From NCBI GenBank assembly GCA_001465115.1, contig CP013614.1:3224001-3288000 (forward strand): a DNA stretch of 64,000 nt. Direction: 5' to 3'. This stretch comes from Enterococcus silesiacus. GTDB taxonomy: Bacteria; Bacillota; Bacilli; Lactobacillales; Enterococcaceae. Each line of letters begins with the position of its first letter. Position 1 is the first letter of the stretch. The notes under the pieces were generated by a model that was given only the letters and a program-made list of their open reading frames with translations, ran no database searches and was not told the origin of the DNA. This document shows, piece after piece, positions 37,805-46,738 of the stretch. Both the position numbers and the translations under genes were made by a program.

Positions 37805-38527
37805 ATGCGTTTAGATAAATTTCTTGCTGAAACAGGTATTGGCAGTCGTAAAGAAGTCAAACAGCTATTGAAAAAAAGTCTAGTAACTGTAAATGATCAA
37901 GTCGTCAAAGACGGTAAAACTCAAATCGCTGAAAAACAAGATATCATTAAGTTTGCAGGAGAAGAACTAACTTATCAACAATACTACTACTATATGCTGC
38001 ATAAGCCTCAAGGGGTGATTTCAGCAACAGAAGATAAATGGGATCAAACAGTGATCGACCTGTTGCGGGATGAAGATTATCGAGAGGATTTATTTCCTGT
38101 TGGTCGTTTGGATAAAGATACTGAAGGGTTGCTACTATTGACAAATGATGGGCAACTAGCGCATCAATTACTATCTCCTAAAAAGCATGTTGATAAAGAA
38201 TACCTTGCAACTGTTCAAGGGATCGTAACGAAAGATGATATTCTTCAATTTGCAGCTGGATTTGCGTTAACCAACAAAGAGTTGGTCAAACCAAGTAAGC
38301 TAATGATTGACTCTATAAATGAGAAAGAGGATCAATCAGAAATTCGTTTGATCATTCAAGAAGGAAAATTTCATCAAGTAAAACGGATGTTTGAAGCCGT
38401 AGATAAAAAAGTTGTTTATCTAAAGCGATTGCGGATGGGAAATCTATGCTTGGATGAGGAATTGGCGCTTGGAGAATACAGAGCTTTAACCGAAAAAGAA
38501 CTTGAAGGATTAACGATGAATAATTAA
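37805..38527 (+). CDS. rsuA: 16S rRNA pseudouridine synthase (RsuA family)
   Basis: A 240-residue enzyme that isomerises a uridine in small-subunit rRNA. The N-terminal S4 RNA-binding domain is MRLDKFLAETGIGSRKEVKQ (1-20) to about 60. The catalytic Asp is in FPVGRLDKDTEGLLLLTNDG (about 97-116). A C-terminal FHQVKRMFEAVDKKVVYLKR block (about 189-208) is typical of the RsuA/RluB/E/F class. AAGGAGGAGCAT precedes the ATG. RsuA is favoured over RluB by size, but the target site is not certain. Confidence 0.88.
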   Translation: MRLDKFLAETGIGSRKEVKQLLKKSLVTVNDQVVKDGKTQIAEKQDIIKFAGEELTYQQYYYYMLHKPQGVISATEDKWDQTVIDLLRDEDYREDLFPVGRLDKDTEGLLLLTNDGQLAHQLLSPKKHVDKEYLATVQGIVTKDDILQFAAGFALTNKELVKPSKLMIDSINEKEDQSEIRLIIQEGKFHQVKRMFEAVDKKVVYLKRLRMGNLCLDEELALGEYRALTEKELEGLTMNN

Positions 38528-38540
38528 AAATCATATCAAA

Positions 38541-38594
38541 ATACAAGTGAACGAGGTTACCTGCATTAAAGTAATCACGTCCACTTGTATTTTC
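38541..38594 (+). terminator. Terminator of rsuA
   Basis: ATACAAGTG-N2-CG-N-G-N-TTAC pairs with GTAA-N-C-N-CG-N-CCACTTGTAT, followed by TTTC. The long stem has few mismatches. Confidence 0.75.
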
Positions 38595-38595
38595 T

Positions 38596-38646
38596 TTGAC
38601 TAGTAGGGCAATACAGGTATATACTTCAATTGACTAAGGAGTCAAT
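38596..38646 (+). promoter_or_regulatory. Promoter and operator of the ABC-TetR operon
   Basis: TTGACT (38596-38601), 18-bp spacer, TATACT (38620-38625). A perfect inverted repeat ATTGACT-AAGG-AGTCAAT (38629-38646) covers the expected start point. It is the best candidate site for the TetR protein encoded third in this operon. Confidence 0.78.
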
Positions 38647-38662
38647 GAGGAGGAGTAATCAA

Positions 38663-39550
38663 ATGAAGGCGATTGAACTTAAAGGATTGACTAAACTATA
38701 TAAAAAACAACCAGCCATCGATCAAGTAGCTCTATCTGTAGAAAAAGGGGAAATTTATGGTTTTATCGGACCAAACGGTGCAGGGAAATCAACAACGATC
38801 AAAGCGATGCTGAATTTTATTTATCCAGATCAAGGAGCGGCTACTTTACTGGGCTTGGATAGTATTAAAGATGCTAAAGAAATTCGCAAACGAACAGGCT
38901 ATGTCTCAAGTGATGTCCGTTTTTATCCTAACATGACTACACTTGAAGTGCTTAAGTATGTAGCTGAATTTCATCAACTAAAAAATAGTAAACAGCAAAT
39001 CGATTACTTTATTGAGTTGTTCGATATCGATGCTAAGAAAAAAATGTCTGATCTGTCTTTAGGGAATAAAAAGAAAATCGCGATCACAGCAGGGATTTTA
39101 CCTAATCCGGAATTATTGATTCTAGATGAACCGACGAATGGCTTAGACCCACTGATGCAGCATCGCTTGTTTGAAGAGCTGGAAAAATACAATCAAAAAG
39201 GCATGACGATCTTTTTATCCAGCCATGATTTAAATGAAGTCCAACAACACGCACATCGGGCCGCGTTTATTCGCCAAGGGGAAATTATTACGGTACAAGA
39301 TATTACTAAAGAAAAAGCGTTAGGTAAGGTTATCACATTGACTGGAGATCATATCCCACTATCCTTATTTGAAAAAATCGGTGCGGCTATTTTAAAACAT
39401 CAAGGAAATGAGACACGCTTGCTATATGAAGGGGATCTACATAAAGTGTTGCCGCTGTTAGCTGATCCTTCGATTCAAGATTTTACGGTCACAAATCCTG
39501 AACTGGAAGATCAATTTATGGCGTTATATGAAGGAGGCGATGGACAATGA
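38663..39550 (+). CDS. ABC-2 transporter ATP-binding protein
   Basis: A 295-residue ATPase. GAGGAGGAGTAATCAA places the start at 38663; the frame from 38630 begins within the operator. Walker A is GPNGAGKST (about 39-47), signature LSLGNKKKIA (about 133; an S-L-G-N variant common in the ABC-2 class), Walker B LLILDEPTNGLDP (about 152-164), and H-loop SSHDLNE (about 191). A C-terminal about 80-residue extension follows. The stop overlaps the permease start by 4 nt. It powers an exporter with the next gene. Confidence 0.9.
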   Translation: MKAIELKGLTKLYKKQPAIDQVALSVEKGEIYGFIGPNGAGKSTTIKAMLNFIYPDQGAATLLGLDSIKDAKEIRKRTGYVSSDVRFYPNMTTLEVLKYVAEFHQLKNSKQQIDYFIELFDIDAKKKMSDLSLGNKKKIAITAGILPNPELLILDEPTNGLDPLMQHRLFEELEKYNQKGMTIFLSSHDLNEVQQHAHRAAFIRQGEIITVQDITKEKALGKVITLTGDHIPLSLFEKIGAAILKHQGNETRLLYEGDLHKVLPLLADPSIQDFTVTNPELEDQFMALYEGGDGQ

Positions 39551-40368
39551 TTACAGCTAAAATCGAAAGCAAGTCTTTGCTAAAAGGGTTGATTATTTGG
39601 ACTATTTTATTTGCTGTGATTATTTTTGGCTTTAGCGCAGTCTATCCTCAAATGCACAGTTCAGCGATGGAAGATCTTTTAGGTGCGAAACTAGGGGGTC
39701 TATCTCCGGCTTTATTAAAAACATTCAATATTAGCGTAAACGGACAAACAAGCTTTTTAGTAGCTACTGGTTTTTTCGGGTACTATTTTCAATATATGTT
39801 TTTGGCAGCGTCCATTTATGCCATGATGCTCGGAAGCCAAGCACTGATTAAAGAAGAGACTGATGGCACGATTGAGTTCTTATATGCGCAGCCTGTGACA
39901 CGCAAAGGAATCGTTACGAGTAAATTCATAGGAAATCTATTTATTTTAGCAGCATTTTGGTTGATCTCATTTGGTGTTTCTGTAGGCTCCACCTTACTCT
40001 ATCGTCAATCAACTGATTCTGTTGCGACGATCACTAGAGAAATTAGTAAGATCTTTATGCAAGAAAGTTTGATTTTACTATTTTTCCTAACGCTGGGTTT
40101 TTTTGTTTCTACATTTTTAAAATCCAGCAAACAAAGCACCAGTGTTTCATTAGGTATTGTTTTTGGTTTTTATTTAATTGGAATTTTTTCTGATTTGAAT
40201 GATTCATTTAGCTGGGCAAAGAATATTTCTCCCACACATATGGGGATTCCCAGTAACTTGCTGGATAAGGGATTATCTGCTGGACATGTCATTTTATTGA
40301 GTATCCTGATTGTTTTATTCCTAGGCGGAACGTATATGGTTTACCAACGGAAGGATTTGATAGTCTAG
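39547..40368 (+). CDS. ABC-2 type permease
   Basis: A 273-residue membrane protein with six helices and a long extracytoplasmic loop after helix 1 (VYPQMHSSAMEDLLG). It has the family's EETDGTIEFLYAQPVTRKGIV coupling segment in two readable parts (EETDGTIEFLY and QPVTRKGIV, about 100-120). It pairs with the ATPase upstream to export an unknown compound, possibly a drug or lipid. Its stop shares one base with the GTG start of the regulator. Confidence 0.88.
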   Translation: MITAKIESKSLLKGLIIWTILFAVIIFGFSAVYPQMHSSAMEDLLGAKLGGLSPALLKTFNISVNGQTSFLVATGFFGYYFQYMFLAASIYAMMLGSQALIKEETDGTIEFLYAQPVTRKGIVTSKFIGNLFILAAFWLISFGVSVGSTLLYRQSTDSVATITREISKIFMQESLILLFFLTLGFFVSTFLKSSKQSTSVSLGIVFGFYLIGIFSDLNDSFSWAKNISPTHMGIPSNLLDKGLSAGHVILLSILIVLFLGGTYMVYQRKDLIV

Positions 40369-41018
40369 TGAAAGAAATCAACATCGATCAACAAAAATAC
40401 GAGCGAATTTTACAAGCGGCATTAAAGCGGTTCGCAACTTATGGCTACCAAAAGGCAAATACAGATGAAATAGCGCGTGATGCTGGCGTTTCTAAAGGAT
40501 TGATTTTCCACTATTTTGGTAAAAAACAAGTGCTGTATGAACGAACGATCAGTGGTGTGATTGATTTTTTAAATGAACAATCAAACGATTTATTTACAAA
40601 GCAGTATATGAACTTGGTAGAAGTCGTTGTCGTATCGACTCGGTATAAAATAAAATTAGAACAGGAATATCCTGATCATCTTCATTTGCTGATTGCGGCA
40701 TATACACAAAAGCATAGCTTGCCTGAGACAATTCAAGTGAAGTTAGCGCGATATATGGATGGAAATATGAAAATTGCGAATCAGCTTTTGCCGAGCATCG
40801 TTGAACAATTACCGATAAAAAAAGAGCTTGCACAGCAAGATGTTGTTCAGCTAGTATTAGGTGTTGTTAACCAAATTTCTGTGGAGAGTTTGCAGTTTAT
40901 AAGAGCTCACCCAGAAGTAACAGAGGTCAAACAAATGCAGTTTTTAACTGAACGAGCAGAGATTTATATGAAGATTTTACAAACAGGATTTCTAGAAAAT
41001 AAAGCAGAGGAAAAATGA
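40368..41018 (+). CDS. TetR-family regulator of the ABC exporter
   Basis: A 216-residue regulator starting with GTG at 40368 (TAGTG overlap with the permease stop; GGAAGGA lies upstream). The helix-turn-helix reads TDEIARDAGVSKGLIFHYFG (about 28-47). The C-terminal ligand domain is unlike named members. Its operon position and the palindrome over the operon's start point indicate autorepression. It ends exactly where the convergent nnrD gene ends, with no gap. Confidence 0.88.
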   Translation: MKEINIDQQKYERILQAALKRFATYGYQKANTDEIARDAGVSKGLIFHYFGKKQVLYERTISGVIDFLNEQSNDLFTKQYMNLVEVVVVSTRYKIKLEQEYPDHLHLLIAAYTQKHSLPETIQVKLARYMDGNMKIANQLLPSIVEQLPIKKELAQQDVVQLVLGVVNQISVESLQFIRAHPEVTEVKQMQFLTERAEIYMKILQTGFLENKAEEK

Positions 41019-41852
41019 TTATCGTTTCTCCTCTGCTTGTTTCATGTAATAAGGTAAGTTTTTGCTGATTTCAGTTGGCAACACCACATACTTTTCTTTC
41101 CCCAACGCTTCTCCAATGAAACTATGAAGATAAACAGCAGCACAAAGAGCTGCTTCTTTGTCTTGAAACTGAGCTAGAAAGCCAGTGATCATCCCTGCAA
41201 GTGTGTCACCCATTCCGCCAGTTGCCATAGCTGGAGTTCCTAGAGGATTTCTATAGTGTGAAGAGGCCGTATAAATTTCTGTCCGATGGCTTTTTAAAAT
41301 AATCGTTGCCCCCAACTGCTTTTGAATAGCTTGATTGTTTGCAACGGTTTGCTCAATGATTTCAAGTCCACTTAACCGTTGCCACTCCATTTGATGTGGT
41401 GTGAATACTACTTGTTTTGGATAGTTTAAGGAATAATTATTTTGAGCGAATAAGGTAATGGCTGATCCATCAATCACGAGCCATTGTGATGACTGTTGCT
41501 GTTGTAAGACTTTGGCTAAAATTTGTTGACTATGCGTAGTTAAACCTAAACCAGGTCCAATCAAAATGACATCCGCTGTATCAATTAAGTCACTGAATGC
41601 TTGGCTGATCGTCCAATCCAGCACCATCGCTTCAGGTAAACGAACATGAAGGGCGGTGTGATTTTTTTCTGCTGTAATGACTGAAGTTAAACCGCACCCC
41701 GCTTTGACACAAGCTTCTGCACTCATGATGATTGCTCCGCCATACGTTTCATTTCCACCAATCAATACCGATCGCCCAAAGGTTCCTTTGTGAGAATCTT
41801 GCGGGCGAGCTTGGATCACCGCAGTCAGATTTTCTTGTGATAGTTCCTTCAT
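41019..41852 (-). CDS. nnrD: ADP-dependent NAD(P)H-hydrate dehydratase
   Basis: A 277-residue ribokinase-like repair enzyme that restores damaged NAD(P)H hydrates using ADP. Motifs: SVLIGGNETYGGA (about 28-40), LIGPGLGL (about 97), KSHRTEIYT (about 192) and the catalytic ATGGMGDTLAGMI (about 210-222, with the general-base Asp). There is no fused epimerase (NnrE) domain. AAGGAGGAAATCTAG precedes the ATG. The gene abuts the TetR gene tail-to-tail. Confidence 0.92.
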   Translation of the reverse strand: MKELSQENLTAVIQARPQDSHKGTFGRSVLIGGNETYGGAIIMSAEACVKAGCGLTSVITAEKNHTALHVRLPEAMVLDWTISQAFSDLIDTADVILIGPGLGLTTHSQQILAKVLQQQQSSQWLVIDGSAITLFAQNNYSLNYPKQVVFTPHQMEWQRLSGLEIIEQTVANNQAIQKQLGATIILKSHRTEIYTASSHYRNPLGTPAMATGGMGDTLAGMITGFLAQFQDKEAALCAAVYLHSFIGEALGKEKYVVLPTEISKNLPYYMKQAEEKR

Positions 41853-41959
41853 CTAGATTTCCTCCTTGAGTGATTTACCTTCAGTATAAATCTGTTTCGA
41901 ATGAAGCGCAAAATATTACAGAAAAAACTGTTCCTGCCTTTTTCTTTTAAGCCAGTTAG

Positions 41960-41968
41960 TGGTATGAT
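41960..41968 (+). promoter_or_regulatory. Extended -10 of pepV
   Basis: TGG-TATGAT forms an extended -10 about 35 nt before the pepV start. No good -35 is seen. Confidence 0.55.
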
Positions 41969-42003
41969 GGGAAGGTAGAATAATGAATTGGAGTGACTAA
42001 AAA

Positions 42004-43419
42004 ATGACAATTGATTGGCAAAAAGAAGTAGACGCACGTAAAGATGCGCTATTAGAAGATTTACAAAATTTATTACGTATCAATAGCGAGCGTGATGACT
42101 CAAAAGTAACACCAGATGCACCATTTGGACCAGGACCTGTTGCTGGCTTAAAACATATGTTAGCGTATGGCGAACGTGATGGATTTGTTGTGAAAAACGT
42201 TGATAACTACGCTGGACATATCGAGTATGGTGAAGGCGATGAAACATTAGGGATTTTCGGGCATATGGACGTTGTACCTGCTGGAGACGGTTGGTCTACA
42301 GACCCGTATGAGCCAGTAATTAAAGACGGGAAAATCTTTGCCCGTGGTTCAAGTGATGATAAAGGCCCAAGTATGGCGGCTTATTATGCATTAAGAATCA
42401 TCAAAGATTTAGGTGTACCATTATCTAAAAAAGTTCGTTTTGTCGTAGGTAGTGACGAAGAAAGCGGCTGGGGCGATATGGATTATTACTTCAAGCACGA
42501 AGAAAAACCTGACTTTGGTTTCTCTCCTGATGCAGAATTTCCGATCATCAATGGTGAAAAAGGGAATGTATCATTATACGCTCGTTTTGGCGGATCAAGC
42601 GAAGGTGAATATGATTTAGAAAGCTTTAACGCTGGTTTACGTGAAAATATGGTTCCAGGTACAGCAACGGCTGTGATCACTGTTCCAACTGCCGAAGCGG
42701 CTGAAAAAATGCAAGGCGCATTTAGCGTTTTTGTCGATGAAGAACCGATTTCTGGTGAGTTAGAAGCAAATGGTACAACTGTAACGCTCAAAGTTGTCGG
42801 GAAAGGCGCACACGGCGCTAGCCCGCAATCTGGGATCAATGCGGCGACATTCTTAGCAGTATTCCTAAACAGTTATGGATTTGCTGGGGCAGCGAAAGAA
42901 TTTATCCAAGTGGCAGCAACACTTGTTCACGAAGATTTCTATGGTGAAAAATTAGGCGTCGCTTTTGAAGATGCTAAAATGGGTAAATTGACAATGAACG
43001 CTGGTTTATTCATCTTCAAAAAAGGTGCTGAAGAAGGCAACTTTATGAGCCTGAATTTCCGTTACCCTAAAGGTACAACAGCCGCTGATTTAGAAGCTGG
43101 TGTGACATCTACAGCAGGCGGGATTGGTGCAGAAATCGTTCAAGGCGGACGCAATCAAGAACCACATTATGTGCCAGCGGATGATCCATTGGTTGAAACG
43201 TTGTTACAAGTTTACGAAGATCATACGGGTCAAAAAGGTCATGAACAAATCATCGGTGGCGGAACTTACGGACGTTTACTAAAACGTGGTGTGGCGTATG
43301 GCGCAATGTTCCCAGGCTATACAGATACAATGCACCAAGCCAATGAATTTATGGCGTTGGATGATTTATTCCGTGCGACAGCTATTTATGCGGATGCGAT
43401 TTATCGTTTGGCGAAATAA
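42004..43419 (+). CDS. pepV: Dipeptidase PepV (M20 metallopeptidase)
   Basis: A 471-residue cytosolic dinuclear zinc dipeptidase. Metal and catalytic motifs: GHMDVVPAGDGW (His and Asp, about 86-97), DDKGPSMAAY (about 119), GSDEESGWGD (catalytic Glu-Glu, about 150-159), SPDAEFPIINGEKG (about 176) and the C-terminal IIGGGTYGR and HQANEF metal ligands. The length is normal for PepV. It cleaves a broad range of dipeptides, feeding amino-acid use. Confidence 0.95.
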   Translation: MTIDWQKEVDARKDALLEDLQNLLRINSERDDSKVTPDAPFGPGPVAGLKHMLAYGERDGFVVKNVDNYAGHIEYGEGDETLGIFGHMDVVPAGDGWSTDPYEPVIKDGKIFARGSSDDKGPSMAAYYALRIIKDLGVPLSKKVRFVVGSDEESGWGDMDYYFKHEEKPDFGFSPDAEFPIINGEKGNVSLYARFGGSSEGEYDLESFNAGLRENMVPGTATAVITVPTAEAAEKMQGAFSVFVDEEPISGELEANGTTVTLKVVGKGAHGASPQSGINAATFLAVFLNSYGFAGAAKEFIQVAATLVHEDFYGEKLGVAFEDAKMGKLTMNAGLFIFKKGAEEGNFMSLNFRYPKGTTAADLEAGVTSTAGGIGAEIVQGGRNQEPHYVPADDPLVETLLQVYEDHTGQKGHEQIIGGGTYGRLLKRGVAYGAMFPGYTDTMHQANEFMALDDLFRATAIYADAIYRLAK

Positions 43420-43449
43420 ATTTAGCTACTATAATCTAAAAATAAATCT

Positions 43450-43480
43450 AAAACCTGACAGACAGTTGTCAGGTTTTTTT
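43450..43480 (+). terminator. Terminator of pepV
   Basis: AAACCTGACA pairs with TGTCAGGTTT around GACAGT, followed by further Ts. Confidence 0.88.
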
Positions 43481-43607
43481 CTGTACAATAGAAACAAGTC
43501 GTTAGAAACATCGGACATTTTCAAGTATACTTATAAACATACTTAAAAATAATGAAAGATTACCTAAAGATAAATAGCACATGCATACAAAAAAATGAGG
43601 TGAATAA

Positions 43608-44561
43608 ATGATTAATTTTCAAAACGTATCAAAAAAATACAACGACCAATTAGTATTGGAAGATTTCGATGTCTCCATTGAAGACGGAGAATTTTTTGTC
43701 TTAGTCGGCCCAAGTGGAAGCGGAAAAACAACCACGTTAAAAATGATCAATCGCTTGATTGAACCAACCGATGGAGATATCTATTTTAACGATCAAAGAT
43801 TGATTGATTATAATCTGAAAGAACTACGCTTAACAATCGGCTACGTCCTTCAGCAAATTGCACTATTCCCAAATTTAACAGTTGCTGAAAACATCGAATT
43901 GATCCCAGAAATGAAGCATTGGAATAAAGCCAAAAGACGAGAAAGAACCGAAGAATTGCTGAGAAAAGTCAGTTTATCACCAGAAGAATATCTCCACCGG
44001 AAACCAGCAGAATTATCTGGTGGAGAACAACAACGTATCGGCATTTTAAGAGCGATCGCAGCCAAACCAGATATCATTTTAATGGATGAACCTTTTAGTG
44101 CGTTAGATCCGATTTCACGAGGGCAATTGCAATTACTAATCAAAGAACTGCATAAAGAACTAGCCAGCACAGTTGTTTTTGTGACCCACGATATGAATGA
44201 AGCCTTACTTTTAGGTGATCGAATTTGTGTGATGAAAGATGGTAAAATCGTTCAAACAGATACGCCGGAAGAAATTAAAAGTCATCCGGCCAATGAATTT
44301 GTAGCGCAGTTCTTCCAACATGAACACGCCAATTTAGAAAATTATTGCGCAGAAGATTTATTAGCATCTGGGTTTATAGAAGATGGACAAGTAGATAGTG
44401 AAACAACCGTGAATTTAGGCACCAATCTACCAACTGTGATTCGCTTGCTTGTAGATGGAAAAACGGTTGTCCTAGTTGACGAGAAAGGGCCTATCGGTGA
44501 AATCACGGATCGAACGATTTTACGCTTCTTAGAGACGAAGATAGAAAAAGGTGATCAATAA
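43608..44561 (+). CDS. OpuC/EgtU-type ABC importer ATPase
   Basis: A 317-residue ATPase. Walker [10 protein letters not shown] (about 34-42), Q-loop [10 protein letters not shown], signature LSGGEQQR (about 136-143), Walker [14 protein letters not shown] (about 155-167), H-loop FVTHDMNEA (about 189). The C-terminal about 60 residues are a partial CBS-like region ([20 protein letters not shown]), as in osmoprotectant ATPases. The next gene encodes the fused permease and binding protein. Known relatives carry glycine betaine, carnitine, choline or ergothioneine; the ligand cannot be chosen from this subunit. Confidence 0.88.
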   Translation: MINFQNVSKKYNDQLVLEDFDVSIEDGEFFVLVGPSGSGKTTTLKMINRLIEPTDGDIYFNDQRLIDYNLKELRLTIGYVLQQIALFPNLTVAENIELIPEMKHWNKAKRRERTEELLRKVSLSPEEYLHRKPAELSGGEQQRIGILRAIAAKPDIILMDEPFSALDPISRGQLQLLIKELHKELASTVVFVTHDMNEALLLGDRICVMKDGKIVQTDTPEEIKSHPANEFVAQFFQHEHANLENYCAEDLLASGFIEDGQVDSETTVNLGTNLPTVIRLLVDGKTVVLVDEKGPIGEITDRTILRFLETKIEKGDQ

Positions 44562-44562
44562 T

Positions 44563-46080
44563 ATGGGAAAACTGATCGAAACATTCGTTGCTCGTAAAGA
44601 GGACTTTATCCAAGCAGTTGTCGAGCATATCCAACTATCGTTACTGTCATTACTGATAGCGATTCTTATAGCGATTCCATTAGCGATTTTACTGACGAAT
44701 TATAAAAAAGTCGCTGAGTTTGTTCTACAAATCACTGGGATTTTCCAAACGATTCCATCTTTAGCGTTACTTGGTTTATTGATTCCAGTGATCGGTATCG
44801 GTAGTCCGCCAGCAATCGTTGCCTTAGTGATTTATGCACTATTTCCGATTTTGCAAAATACCTACACAGGTTTGACCGAAATCGATCCTTCACTAGAAGA
44901 AGCCGCCGAAGCTTTTGGGATGAATAAAAGAGAAAAACTGATTAAATTTGAGTTGCAGTTGGCTTTACCTTATATCATTTCAGGAATTCGTACAGCAACA
45001 GTCATGATCATTGGTACGGCAACGCTTGCGGCTCTGATCGGTGCAGGCGGTTTAGGGACCTTTATTTTACTAGGGATCGATCGAAACAATGTGTACCTGA
45101 TCTTGATCGGTGCCATTTCTTCTGCTGTCTTGGCGGTCTTGTTTAACTTCGGGATCCATTTATTAGAGAAAGCAACAGTCAAGCGAATCGTAGCTGCATT
45201 CATAGTATTGCTAGCTTTATTAGTGGGATCGTTTGTCTACACCCACCAAGAAGCAGAACAAAAAGAAATCACAGTTGCAGGAAAATTAGGCGCAGAGCCA
45301 GATATCTTGATTAACATGTACAAAGAATTAATTGAAGCAAATAGCGATATCCATGTAAACTTAAAATCAAACTTTGGGAAAACAAGCTTCCTATTTAATG
45401 CACTAAAATCTGGTGAAATCGATGTCTATCCTGAGTTTACTGGAACCGTTCTTGAAACATTTTTGAAGGACAATAAGAACACTTCTAATGACCCAAGAGA
45501 AGTGTACGAATACGCACGAGATCAAATCAAAAAACAAGAAAATATGGATTATTTAGAACCAATGCGTTATGAAAATACCTATGCTGTCGCAGTTAAACGA
45601 TCATTTGCGGAAGAAAATGGGCTAAAAACAATCGAAGATTTGAAAAAAGTTGAAAGTCAGTTAAAAGCTGGTTTTACCCTAGAATTTATTGATCGTGAAG
45701 ACGGCTATAAAGGGTTACAAAAACTGTATAACTTGAATTTCGATGTCAAGTCGATGGAGCCATCGTTACGTTACCAAGCGATCAATAATGGGGATGTCAA
45801 TGTGGTGGATGCTTATTCGACCGATAGTGAATTGAAACAGTACGATTTGGTGATTTTAAAAGACAATAAACGACTATTTCCACCGTATCAAGGAGCGCCA
45901 TTGCTGAAAACTGAGACACTTGAGAAATATCCGGAATTAAAAGAATTATTGCAGCCATTGGTTGGTAAGATCACGGAAGAAGAGATGAGTGAGATGAATT
46001 ACCTGGTCAATGTGGAGCAAAAAGATCCAGCGACGGTTGCGCATGATTATTTGGCGGAGCATAAGATGTTGGGAAAATAG
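44563..46080 (+). CDS. OpuC/EgtU-type fused permease and substrate-binding protein
   Basis: A 505-residue fusion. Residues about 1-205 form a five- to six-helix permease with the EAA loop [21 protein letters not shown] in parts (about 110-130). One more helix at about 212-230 leads to an extracellular binding domain (about 235-505): [34 protein letters not shown], and [23 protein letters not shown] at 44563 has AAAGGTGA at 8-9 nt; a GTG at 44551 is the alternative. Fusion keeps the receptor tethered to its channel. Substrates could be quaternary amines or ergothioneine. Confidence 0.88.
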   Translation: MGKLIETFVARKEDFIQAVVEHIQLSLLSLLIAILIAIPLAILLTNYKKVAEFVLQITGIFQTIPSLALLGLLIPVIGIGSPPAIVALVIYALFPILQNTYTGLTEIDPSLEEAAEAFGMNKREKLIKFELQLALPYIISGIRTATVMIIGTATLAALIGAGGLGTFILLGIDRNNVYLILIGAISSAVLAVLFNFGIHLLEKATVKRIVAAFIVLLALLVGSFVYTHQEAEQKEITVAGKLGAEPDILINMYKELIEANSDIHVNLKSNFGKTSFLFNALKSGEIDVYPEFTGTVLETFLKDNKNTSNDPREVYEYARDQIKKQENMDYLEPMRYENTYAVAVKRSFAEENGLKTIEDLKKVESQLKAGFTLEFIDREDGYKGLQKLYNLNFDVKSMEPSLRYQAINNGDVNVVDAYSTDSELKQYDLVILKDNKRLFPPYQGAPLLKTETLEKYPELKELLQPLVGKITEEEMSEMNYLVNVEQKDPATVAHDYLAEHKMLGK

Positions 46081-46222
46081 TAACTGATAAATGAACAAAT
46101 ACAACGTGGGAGATGAATCGCCATCTTCCTTGTTGTAGCTATAAGATTACAAAAAAAGTCGGTACTGATACACTGACTCTTTAGTTGAGCGTTGACTAAA
46201 GCCGATAGATTGTTGCATTGAT

Positions 46223-46258
46223 ACTATCTTACTTTAACGTGGAAGATAGTGTTTTTTT
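46223..46258 (+). terminator. Terminator downstream of the importer operon
   Basis: ACTATCTT pairs with AAGATAGT around ACTTTAACGTGG, then GTTTTTTT. It lies 145 nt beyond the last stop codon. Confidence 0.8.
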
Positions 46259-46407
46259 GTCTAGCATCACGAACTAACCCCATCGACAAATAGATAAAGT
46301 CACACAAAGATTAAAAGCATCATTGCATGACTTTCCTAATTTACTTTAAGGGTTAAACGAGTTCGTTCTGTTTTTCTGTATCAAAAATCAAAGTGATAAA
46401 GAGTTTA

Positions 46408-46460
46408 ATCGCTTCGACAATATAGTAAGCCACAAGCGTGACTACTATTTTCGAAGCGAT
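46408..46460 (+). ncRNA. Long hairpin, possible small-RNA structure
   Basis: ATCGCTTCGA (46408-46417) pairs with TCGAAGCGAT (46451-46460), and inside ATAGTA pairs with TACTAT. It is followed by ATCTTTTAAC, a weak T-tract. It is not beside any gene end (350 nt from each), so an independent transcript or a duplex-binding site is possible. Confidence 0.4.
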
Positions 46461-46588
46461 ATCTTTTAACAAATCTTTTAAGGACCGCTTTTCCTAAGCA
46501 ATAAAGGCATATATTTTTTTGATTATATAAATTTATACGCAAACATGATTTAAGCAAAAGAACTAATCTAATACAAACCAAAGTTTCA

Positions 46589-46622
46589 AGTCCGTAATAG
46601 CAAACGGACTCGAAGGTTTTTT
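46589..46622 (+). terminator. Free-standing terminator upstream of argR
   Basis: AGTCCGT pairs with ACGGACT around AATAGCAA; AACC ... GGTT extends the stem, and TTTTTT follows. No coding gene ends nearby, so it must end a non-coding transcript started in 46260-46560. Confidence 0.65.
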
Positions 46623-46697
46623 CCATGCTGATAGTTTACTTTTCTCATAATAAAGTAATTTTTACCAAAAAGAAATGCAAATTCCTCCAACTTTCGC

Positions 46698-46703
46698 TAT
46701 AAT
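46698..46703 (+). promoter_or_regulatory. argR -10 element
   Basis: A consensus TATAAT lies about 25 nt before the AGGAAGTG ribosome site. The -35 region is weak. Confidence 0.55.
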
Positions 46704-46738
46704 AAAGAAAATAACCAAAACAGGAAGTGTAGCTAAAC

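Larger units (their letters stand above)
46081..46738. other. Structured 658-bp gap before argR
   Basis: No credible protein gene. In order there are: a hairpin 46101-46136 (ACAAC ... GTTGT with an AGATG/CATCT stem), a terminator 46223-46258, a long hairpin 46408-46460, a terminator 46589-46622 and the argR -10 at 46698-46703. The spacing of hairpins and T-tracts suggests one or two small non-coding transcripts. Confidence 0.6.

Noticed and set aside
46405..46626. Minus-strand frame of 73 codons in the argR upstream gap.
   Set aside because: It is composed largely of the hairpin at 46408-46460 and the terminator at 46589-46622, and it has no ribosome site.
46081..46738. T-box or other amino-acid riboswitch ahead of argR.
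   Set aside because: No T-box core sequence or specifier-loop layout is present, and the last terminator lies too far from the argR start for a simple attenuator.
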